In this document: positions 53,270 through 64,000 of the stretch, piece by piece | How positions within the stretch are numbered: the stretch's first letter is position 1 | How the letters are laid out: the number at the start of each line of letters is the position of its first letter | Source of the DNA: Superficieibacter sp. 1612_C1 | GTDB taxonomy: Bacteria > Pseudomonadota > Gammaproteobacteria > Enterobacterales > Enterobacteriaceae | DNA length: 64,000 nucleotides | Assembly: GCF_015234305.1 (NCBI RefSeq) | Contig: NZ_JADGMI010000001.1 | Span: forward strand, 930,001-994,000 | Direction of reading: 5' to 3' | Position numbers and translations under genes: made by a program | Notes under the pieces: generated by a model | What the model was told of the DNA's origin: nothing | What the model saw: the letters and a program-made list of their open reading frames with translations, nothing else | Database searches by the model: none

Positions 53270-54418
53270 ATGGCAACTATTTCCGATGAACTGGCTGCAG
53301 GACTGACAAAGATTCTTCAGCTTGCCCAGCTCGATATCCAGAACCAGGACAAACTGTTTAACGGTAACGGCGACGTGACTATCACCCGCGCCGACGGTTC
53401 CACGTTCGCGGCGGCAACGTGGGCCAAAATGATGGCGGCAACCATCGACAATATTAAAAACCGGGGCAGTCTGGGTGTTAATAATCTGAATGAGATTAAT
53501 GGCACCCTGGACGGGGCCTGGCGCCAGCCCAGCACATCTAATGCCACCACGTCCCGAAACTATCCTGAAACTGTCGCTGGCTCGTTATTTGTTATGCAGA
53601 ACAGCGCAAATTCTTTGTACGGGTGTACTCAGATGTATTTTCCATATAACAGCAATATTGTTTATGTGAGGACCGGCATCGCTAACGCAAGTGGCATTTC
53701 ATCATGGACGGCCTGGCAAAAGCTGGCCTTTACCAACGACCCGGTATTTACCGGGAAAGTCGTTTTCCCTAACCAGATTCATATCCGTGACGGTAAGGCG
53801 AAAATCACCTCTAATACCGAAAACAGCATGACGTTTACGGTTGGCGGGAATTTTGACGCAATTCAACTCGACGGCGACGGACTTTATAACAACGGGCGAA
53901 TAGATTGCGTTCGCGGTTACGCGTCACGTAAAGGTGTAGGACAAAATAGCGCCGTAACCGGGAACCTTTATTCTTTTGGGTGGGAAAGTACCGCAAAGAT
54001 GGGGTTATACGTCGACAGCTCCACTATCGGCTTCCTTGCTATGCAATCTTCGTCAGATCGTGAGCTAAAGAAGAGCATTAAATACAGGTCGAAAGAAGAT
54101 CGTCTGAAGGCGCTGGGTGAAGTGATGGGCTGGAAAACGGCCACATTTAAATTCAAGGCGCGCGGCGATGGTCTTATCCCTGAATCTGACACTAAACTGG
54201 GCTTCATCGCTAATGACCTGAAAGAAGTCAGTCCGGAGTGCGTTGAGGGCGAGGGACTGGCGGAAGGTGATGAACTCGACCCGACAAAAGCGTTTAGCCT
54301 GGACACCGTGGCAATGATGGCAAAAATGACATTAGCGATGCAGGCAATGGAAGACCAGATCACCGATCTGCAAAATACGGTTAAAGAATTGAAAGCTCAG
54401 CTTCTTTCCCGGCTATAA
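53270..54418 (+). CDS. Tail fibre with C-terminal S74 intramolecular chaperone
   Basis: 382 residues. Fibre shaft and receptor part 1-255; the C-terminal domain (about 258-370) begins SSSDRELKKSIKYR, the Peptidase_S74 motif whose Ser/Asp perform self-cleavage after trimer folding, and ends in a coiled coil (MEDQITDLQNTVKELKAQLL). Last phage gene before the right end. Confidence 0.9.
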   Translation: MATISDELAAGLTKILQLAQLDIQNQDKLFNGNGDVTITRADGSTFAAATWAKMMAATIDNIKNRGSLGVNNLNEINGTLDGAWRQPSTSNATTSRNYPETVAGSLFVMQNSANSLYGCTQMYFPYNSNIVYVRTGIANASGISSWTAWQKLAFTNDPVFTGKVVFPNQIHIRDGKAKITSNTENSMTFTVGGNFDAIQLDGDGLYNNGRIDCVRGYASRKGVGQNSAVTGNLYSFGWESTAKMGLYVDSSTIGFLAMQSSSDRELKKSIKYRSKEDRLKALGEVMGWKTATFKFKARGDGLIPESDTKLGFIANDLKEVSPECVEGEGLAEGDELDPTKAFSLDTVAMMAKMTLAMQAMEDQITDLQNTVKELKAQLLSRL

Positions 54419-54507
54419 ACTCGTCGATATCTTACTCCAAATAAATCATCCACTTTTAAAATACTCCAGCCATCCATGGCAAATCGGGAGTTGTTAAGAG
54501 CCGGCTA

Positions 54508-54798
54508 TTACGCTGGTATATTTGTGGGTAAATATGTAGAAAAAAACACAATCTCCCTCCTGATGCTCATCCTTCTGGATGTTGATGCATCAGTTTTTGG
54601 CAGATTAGCTTTAACTAAATTAATGGCCGAAAGGATTGCTTTTTTCCTTTCAGCAATTCTTTCGGCCATCAACATTGATTCCAGTTCAGTCAGAAGAGCC
54701 TCAAAACTAACCGGCTCGTCAGAATCCAGTATCTTAATCACAGCTTCGCCAAGAATAATGTCAGTAAGCTTTTTGTCTTCTTTATACATAACAGCCAC
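54508..54798 (-). CDS. YmgA/AriR-family biofilm or acid-resistance regulator-like protein
   Basis: 96 residues, starting GTG or at an ATG three codons in. The core ILGEAVIKILDSDEPVSFEA then LTELESMLMAERIAERKKAI follows the pattern of the YcgZ/YmgA/AriR small proteins, which E. coli encodes near icd under BluR control. The C-terminal tail is longer than usual. Lies just beyond the phage fibre gene, so it may be host DNA or the last prophage cargo. Confidence 0.6.
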   Translation of the reverse strand: MAVMYKEDKKLTDIILGEAVIKILDSDEPVSFEALLTELESMLMAERIAERKKAILSAINLVKANLPKTDASTSRRMSIRREIVFFSTYLPTNIPA

Positions 54799-55145
54799 TT
54801 ATTAGGTGTAATACGGTGAACTCAGGAAGAAAAGTTTGGGCAGATAGGTATCTGTCTGTGGCTTCACTTAAGACTGTCAGGATGTCCATGCAGACATCTG
54901 TTTTACTAACGACACTTCTCGAAAGCCTGGCAGGATTTCTAAGCATAGCGCTCTTATCTGAAAATTCAAACCTTCACGGTAAAAAGCATAGTGAAATTGC
55001 CATAAAGGTATGTTTTTTTTAGTTAAGATTGTAGGTTAGAAGCGTAACTTATTGCTGGAGCATCGGGGTATAATTAACTAAGGGAAAAGACTATTTATTA
55101 AAAGGTATCATCATATATTTTATATAAGGCATTACATATTATCAT
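54799..55145. other. Spacer between the two YmgA/AriR-like genes
   Basis: AT-rich. A 68-codon GTG frame on the plus strand exists but has no ribosome site or resemblance. No attR-like copy of the icd 3' end is visible. Confidence 0.4.
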
Positions 55146-55412
55146 TCAAATCTTGCCAAACATTTTTTTATTTTCATTGAGCAAGTCAATTGCAGTTTGC
55201 ATTGCAATTTTATTATCTCTTCTCTTTTGCTTTTGCTGCGTTACCAGCAGGTATTCAAGCAAGGTTCTGGCGTTTATAGGTCTTCCCTGACGGGCGACTA
55301 CTAACACTGCATCGCCAATAGCCAGTTTAACATGGGGTAATTGGCTTGGGAACCAGTCAAGCGTGTCTTCAGATTTCATTTTATTTCTCAAAACTTTGTT
55401 ATCAGTAATCAT
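55146..55412 (-). CDS. YmgA/AriR-family small protein
   Basis: 88 residues. Core LAIGDAVLVVARQGRPINAR then TLLEYLLVTQQKQKRRDNKI shares the family pattern with the 54508 gene. Start overlaps by 11 bp the end of a small membrane protein gene, so the two are coupled. Confidence 0.65.
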   Translation of the reverse strand: MITDNKVLRNKMKSEDTLDWFPSQLPHVKLAIGDAVLVVARQGRPINARTLLEYLLVTQQKQKRRDNKIAMQTAIDLLNENKKMFGKI

Positions 55413-55515
55413 CTTGATTATTGGAAATAGCTATACCTAAGCGTGTTAAAGCCAGTGCCATTGTGATGAACACAACTAGCCCACCTAAAGGTATTAAAAA
55501 TATCAACATATTCAT
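55402..55515 (-). CDS. 37-residue single-pass membrane protein
   Basis: Short gene with a very good ribosome site (AAAAGGAGTACCC before ATG). The peptide is MNMLIFLIPLGGLVVFITMA then LALTRLGIAISNNQDDY: one membrane helix and a polar C-terminus. It overlaps the next gene by 11 bp, which supports real translation. It resembles in style the small stress-induced membrane proteins of enterics; no name can be given. Confidence 0.65.
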   Translation of the reverse strand: MNMLIFLIPLGGLVVFITMALALTRLGIAISNNQDDY

Positions 55516-56229
55516 GGGTACTCCTTTTGCCATTATTTTTCAGTGAAGAAAAAATAGGCTGCGGACTTATGGAAGAAAACACTATCGTTCTATTACAATG
55601 CACGCTAAGTGCTAAAAAAGATACTTAAATTTATGCTGTTTCTTAAAATAAAAAACATTGAAAGTCCTTTAATTCTTATGCTCTTGTTTTGTGGTTGTTT
55701 TATCCTTAAGAGGTGCAATGAAAAGTTTTGTCAGTGATTATGGGTTAAGGGGATCGCTTTACTTAAAATTATATTTTTATCTGCTTCATGCCCATTCCCT
55801 ACATGCACAATAGTGTTTGACGAATTGTTAGATTGCATGACGTGAGGGTGGATAAAAGATAGATGATTTGGTGTAACCTGTCATCAGTCTTTGTAAGACG
55901 TTACAGGCAATGATGTTATGGGGCATGGGTGAGATATAGAATCCCTGACATTGTCAGATTAACTTAGCAACCAGAACCCACAACAACACTAACCAAAGGT
56001 TACTTAATGCGCTGTAGGACGATCTTTATCGTTTATAAAATCTGCATAGTCATTTACGCAAAATGAAGCTACTTGGTGCTATCATTTTGATGATACTGTT
56101 ATGACAGAGTGAAGCTTCCCTAAGGGAAAACTCATAATGATTCCCGGTCATCAGCTAAATCTCCCACTTTTAACAATCGGCTCAGACGTGTAGTATTAAC
56201 AGCGAGCTTATCTTCAAAGGGTAAGGGTA
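55516..56229. other. AT-rich intergenic region upstream of thrS
   Basis: About 0.7 kb with no convincing gene. It must hold the promoter of the small membrane protein (minus strand) and the thrS promoter; a weak candidate for the latter has -10 TAGTAT near 56190. A short palindrome TTCCCTAAGGGAA lies near 56117. No tRNA or attachment repeat seen. Confidence 0.4.
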
Positions 56230-56249
56230 CATTTTCAAAGTAGTACACA

Positions 56250-56369
56250 GGAATGTACACATTCCGCAGAGTGAAGCGGAAAACTTTCCCTAACTGAATG
56301 ATAATTAACTAAAATGCAATTTTGTATGTGATCTTTCGTGTGGGTCACCACTGCAAATAAGGACATAGA
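56250..56369 (+). promoter_or_regulatory. thrS translational operator (tRNA-like leader)
   Basis: Two hairpins upstream (GGAATGT/ACATTCC 56250-56265, overlapping TTCCGC/GCGGAA 56262-56281), then domain-2-like GTGATCT/GGGTCAC (56328-56348) whose seven-base loop presents CGT (56337-56339) at the anticodon position, mimicking tRNA-Thr. In E. coli ThrRS binds this and blocks its own translation; the ribosome site AAGGA (56359) follows. Confidence 0.8.
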
Positions 56370-58298
56370 ATGCCTGTAATTACTCTTCCTGATGGCAGCC
56401 AACGCCAATTCGACCGCCCCGTAAGCCCGCTGGATGTCGCCCTTGATATTGGACCTGGTCTGGCAAAAGCCTGTATCGCGGGTCGCGTTAACGGTGAGCT
56501 GGTAGATGCTTCCGATCTTATTGAAAGCGATGCTCAATTAGCCATCATTACTGCAAAAGATGAAGAGGGAGTGGAAATTATTCGCCACTCCTGCGCGCAT
56601 CTGCTGGGTCATGCCATTAAGCAACTCTGGCCCAACACTAAGATGGCGATCGGCCCGGTTATCGACAACGGCTTCTATTATGACGTTGACCTTGATCATA
56701 CGCTGACTCAGGAAGATATCGACGCGCTCGAAAAGCGGATGCACGAGCTCGCCGAGAAAAACTACGATGTCATTAAGAAAAAAGTAAGCTGGCACGAAGC
56801 GCGTGAAGCGTTTTTACAGCGCGGTGAAATTTATAAAGTCACCATTCTTGATGAAAACATCTCCCATGATGATAAGCCTGGTCTTTATCATCACGAAGAA
56901 TACGTTGATATGTGCCGTGGTCCGCACGTGCCGAACATGCGTTTTTGCCATCACTTCAAACTGATGAAAACCGCAGGCGCATACTGGCGTGGCGATAGCG
57001 ACAACAAAATGCTACAGCGCATTTACGGTACTGCCTGGGCAGACAAAAAAGCGCTGAATGCTTATCTGCAACGCCTGGAAGAGGCGGCCAAACGCGATCA
57101 CCGTAAAATTGGTAAACAGCTTGACCTGTACCACATGCAGGAAGAAGCGCCGGGTATGGTATTCTGGCACAATGACGGCTGGACGATTTTCCGCGAACTG
57201 GAAACGTTTGTTCGCTCTAAGCTGAAAGAGTACCAGTATCAGGAAGTCAAAGGCCCGTTCATGATGGACCGTGTGCTGTGGGAAAAAACCGGCCACTGGG
57301 ACAACTACAAAGATGCGATGTTCACCACCTCTTCAGAGAACCGTGAATACTGCATTAAGCCGATGAACTGTCCGGGTCACGTGCAGATCTTTAATCAGGG
57401 TCTGAAATCTTACCGCGATCTGCCGCTGCGTATGGCGGAGTTTGGTAGCTGCCACCGTAACGAGCCGTCAGGCGCGCTGCATGGCCTGATGCGTGTTCGC
57501 GGCTTTACCCAGGATGATGCTCACATCTTCTGTACGGAAGAGCAGGTGCGTGATGAAGTTAACGCCTGCATTCGTTTAGTCTATGATATGTATAGCACCT
57601 TTGGCTTCGAGAAGATCGTCGTCAAACTCTCCACTCGTCCGGAAAAACGTATCGGCAGTGACGAGATGTGGGATCGTGCTGAGGCGGACCTGGCCGTTGC
57701 GCTGGAAGAGAACAATATCCCATTCGAGTATCAACTCGGGGAAGGTGCGTTCTACGGTCCGAAAATTGAATTTACCCTGTATGACTGCCTCGATCGTGCA
57801 TGGCAGTGCGGTACGGTACAGCTGGACTTCTCGTTACCTGCGCGTTTAAACGCCTCTTATGTGGGCGAAAGCAACGAACGTCAGGTTCCGGTAATGATCC
57901 ACCGTGCCATTCTTGGTTCACTGGAGCGCTTTATTGGCATCCTGACTGAAGAATTTGCTGGTTTCTTCCCAACCTGGCTTGCACCCGTGCAGGTTGTGGT
58001 GATGAATATTACCGATTCTCAGTCCGAATATGTCAGTGAATTAACGCGAAAACTGCAAAATGCGGGCATTCGTGTAAAAGCGGACTTGAGAAATGAGAAG
58101 ATAGGCTTTAAAATCCGCGAGCACACTTTACGTCGTGTCCCTTACATGTTGGTCTGTGGCGACAAAGAGGTTGAAGCCGGCAAAGTTGCTGTGCGCACCC
58201 GTCGTGGCAAAGACTTGGGCAGCCTGGACGTAAATGAAGTTATCGAGAAGCTGCAACAAGAGATTCGCAGCCGCAGTCTTCAACAACTGGAGGAATAA
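56370..58298 (+). CDS. thrS: Threonine-tRNA ligase
   Basis: 642 residues, the E. coli length. TGS domain 1-60, editing domain about 65-225 with the [10 protein letters not shown] motif, class II catalytic core (motif 2 [20 protein letters not shown], zinc Cys in KPMNCPGH), anticodon domain from about 535. Charges tRNA-Thr and hydrolyses mischarged Ser. First gene of the thrS-infC-rpmI-rplT-pheMST-ihfA string. Confidence 0.99.
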   Translation: MPVITLPDGSQRQFDRPVSPLDVALDIGPGLAKACIAGRVNGELVDASDLIESDAQLAIITAKDEEGVEIIRHSCAHLLGHAIKQLWPNTKMAIGPVIDNGFYYDVDLDHTLTQEDIDALEKRMHELAEKNYDVIKKKVSWHEAREAFLQRGEIYKVTILDENISHDDKPGLYHHEEYVDMCRGPHVPNMRFCHHFKLMKTAGAYWRGDSDNKMLQRIYGTAWADKKALNAYLQRLEEAAKRDHRKIGKQLDLYHMQEEAPGMVFWHNDGWTIFRELETFVRSKLKEYQYQEVKGPFMMDRVLWEKTGHWDNYKDAMFTTSSENREYCIKPMNCPGHVQIFNQGLKSYRDLPLRMAEFGSCHRNEPSGALHGLMRVRGFTQDDAHIFCTEEQVRDEVNACIRLVYDMYSTFGFEKIVVKLSTRPEKRIGSDEMWDRAEADLAVALEENNIPFEYQLGEGAFYGPKIEFTLYDCLDRAWQCGTVQLDFSLPARLNASYVGESNERQVPVMIHRAILGSLERFIGILTEEFAGFFPTWLAPVQVVVMNITDSQSEYVSELTRKLQNAGIRVKADLRNEKIGFKIREHTLRRVPYMLVCGDKEVEAGKVAVRTRRGKDLGSLDVNEVIEKLQQEIRSRSLQQLEE

Positions 58299-58844
<546 letters not shown>

Positions 58845-58911
58845 GGCCATCAAGTAATCTTACCTGTGGGCTGATGTCCACAGGTGGATTCGCCTTTGTT
58901 TCGTTTATTAA

Positions 58912-59133
<222 letters not shown>

Positions 59134-59162
59134 GTCGTTAACCCTTTTAACTTTTTAATTAG

Positions 59163-59540
<378 letters not shown>

Positions 59541-59550
59541 GCCAGTTGAG

Positions 59551-59577
59551 AAGAGGGAGCCTGGCTCCCTCTTTTTT
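59551..59577 (+). terminator. Terminator after rplT
   Basis: AAGAGGGAGC, loop CTG, GCTCCCTCTT followed by T (59551-59577). Partial stop before the phe operon. Confidence 0.9.
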
Positions 59578-59652
59578 GTTTTGATTGACATTTTTCCGTT
59601 AAGCCTTTTCAATGACGGCTTACGGTTCCGACTTACACAAGGTAACGCAAGC

Positions 59653-63196
<3,544 letters not shown>

Positions 63197-63200
63197 ACCT

Positions 63201-63500
63201 ATGGCGCTTACAAAAGCTGAAATGTCAGAATATCTGTTTGATAAGCTTGGGCTTAGCAAACGGGATGCCAAAGAGCTGGTTGAGCTGTTTTTCGAAGAGA
63301 TCCGTCGCGCTCTGGAAAATGGTGAGCAGGTAAAACTGTCCGGTTTTGGTAACTTTGATTTGCGTGATAAAAATCAACGCCCGGGACGTAACCCGAAAAC
63401 GGGCGAAGATATTCCCATTACAGCCCGGCGCGTAGTGACCTTCAGACCCGGCCAGAAGTTAAAAAGCCGTGTCGAAAACGCTTCGCCCAAAGCAGAGTAA
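63201..63500 (+). CDS. ihfA: Integration host factor alpha subunit
   Basis: 99 residues: [20 protein letters not shown], with the DNA-bending arm [14 protein letters not shown]. With IhfB it bends DNA in transcription, replication and lambda-type site-specific recombination, so it is the natural cofactor of the int/xis pair in this same window. 4 bp after pheT. Confidence 0.99.
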   Translation: MALTKAEMSEYLFDKLGLSKRDAKELVELFFEEIRRALENGEQVKLSGFGNFDLRDKNQRPGRNPKTGEDIPITARRVVTFRPGQKLKSRVENASPKAE

Positions 63501-63512
63501 TCTGAACTAACC

Positions 63513-63539
63513 AAAAAGGCCGCTTATGCGGCCTTTTTT
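63513..63539 (+). terminator. Terminator after ihfA
   Basis: AAAAAGGCCGC, loop TTAT, GCGGCC and seven T. Confidence 0.93.
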
Positions 63540-63645
63540 CTTAACGTGCCTCTGACCGGCCCGGTGTTTCTATTCACCCTGTAATCCAGTATATTTCAGG
63601 CGTTTCTTCTCCATGCGGGGGAGTTTTCTTTACGGAGACGTTCAC

Positions 63646-64000
63646 ATGCTTGTCTGGGAGCAACGACAACAGCGGCGCAACCGATACTGGCTTCTCAGTC
63701 TGTCACTGGCGCTGACGCTGGTCGTGATACTCGGTATTTGTGAAGGCGAGCAGTGGATAAGCCCCGCCTCCTGGTCCACCCCGCAGGGGCATCTCTTTGT
63801 CTGGCAAATACGATTGCCCCGCACGCTGGCCGTGATCCTTGTGGGTGCCGCGCTGGCGCTCTCCGGAGCCATCATGCAGGCGCTTTTTGATAATCCGCTG
63901 GCAGAGCCAGGATTACTCGGTGTTTCAAACGGTGCGGGCGTAGGGTTAATCGCGGCGGTGCTATCAGGCGAGGGGAGGCTGCCGCAATGGGTGCTGGGGC
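63646..64000 (+). CDS. btuC: Vitamin B12 ABC importer permease BtuC, N-terminal part
   Basis: First 118 codons; the gene leaves the window at the right edge. [20 protein letters not shown] and [20 protein letters not shown] match E. coli BtuC closely; the extreme N-terminus is more variable. Permease of the BtuCDF cobalamin importer, inner membrane, with the usual first membrane segments at about 16-36 and 55-80. Confidence 0.97.
   Translation, partial: MLVWEQRQQRRNRYWLLSLSLALTLVVILGICEGEQWISPASWSTPQGHLFVWQIRLPRTLAVILVGAALALSGAIMQALFDNPLAEPGLLGVSNGAGVGLIAAVLSGEGRLPQWVLG

Larger units (their letters stand above)
8253..54420. mobile_element. Lambdoid siphovirus prophage integrated at icd
   Basis: Starts with a lambda-type integrase abutting icd and ends after the last tail-fibre gene. 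It holds integration, immunity, replication, Q, lysis, HK97-like packaging/head and lambda-like tail modules, all open, plus cargo. The left edge is placed at the icd stop (true attL is probably inside the icd 3' end); the right edge is only approximate because no attR repeat was found. About 46 kb, a normal size for such a phage, so it may be functional. Confidence 0.93.

Noticed and set aside
54419-54900. attR as a copy of the icd 3' end
   Set aside because: Compared by eye with the last 100 bp of icd and the following 120 bp; only stray hexamers in common, such as CGGGAG.

Overview
The window is a piece of an Enterobacteriaceae chromosome carrying one large, apparently complete lambdoid prophage. 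The flanks are core genes in familiar order: roxA (partial), phoQ-phoP, purB, hflD, mnmA, nudJ, rluE and icd on the left; thrS, infC, rpmI, rplT, pheM, pheS, pheT, ihfA and btuC (partial) on the right. Recalled E. coli and Salmonella proteins are close but not identical (PhoQ differs clearly from both), so the host is more likely of the Enterobacter/Citrobacter/Leclercia kind. This is an inference; no search was run. In E. coli and Salmonella icd and thrS lie far apart, so their nearness here reflects a different chromosome arrangement.

Layout: 1-8252 host genes ending with icd. 8253 to about 54420 is the prophage, reading int and xis next to the icd 3' end, then a leftward early operon (DGQHR-domain protein, Ea22-like protein, yfdR, yfdQ, yfdP) preceded by about 0.85 kb of hairpin-rich DNA without a convincing gene. 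The immunity region (14.8-15.9 kb) has an S24-type CI repressor, a Cro, and five related operator sites. The rightward early operon (15.9-23.6 kb) has a YmfL-like regulator, DUF4222, a replication initiator with internal iterons, a fused cytosine/adenine DNA methyltransferase, a LexA-like HTH protein, RusA, KilA-N, DUF968 and antiterminator Q. A Q-type late promoter and its early terminator follow, then two copies of a conserved structured element each ending in a terminator, then holin, SAR endolysin and Rz/Rz1.

Between lysis and packaging sits cargo: a small membrane protein on the opposite strand, an LpxL/LpxP-type lipid A acyltransferase with its own terminator, and two glycosyltransferase genes. 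The packaging and head module is HK97-like (HNH, TerS, TerL, portal, U35/S78 protease, HK97-fold capsid keeping the cross-link residues, connectors). The tail is lambda-like and non-contractile (tube, G/T chaperones, tape measure, M, L, K, I, J), with an AT-rich TPR/CFI-box gene inserted between the chaperones and the tape measure, and three receptor-end genes after J, the last a fibre with an S74 intramolecular chaperone.

Between the prophage and thrS are two YmgA/AriR-like genes and a 37-residue membrane protein gene. No duplicated icd 3' end (attR) was found there. How it fits together: CI and Cro act on two operator clusters to choose lysogeny or lytic growth; Q antiterminates the late promoter so that lysis, packaging, head and tail genes are read as one unit through several intrinsic terminators. 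The DGQHR gene, the acyltransferase, the TPR/CFI-box gene, the methyltransferase fusion and the structured RNA regions are the parts most worth testing.
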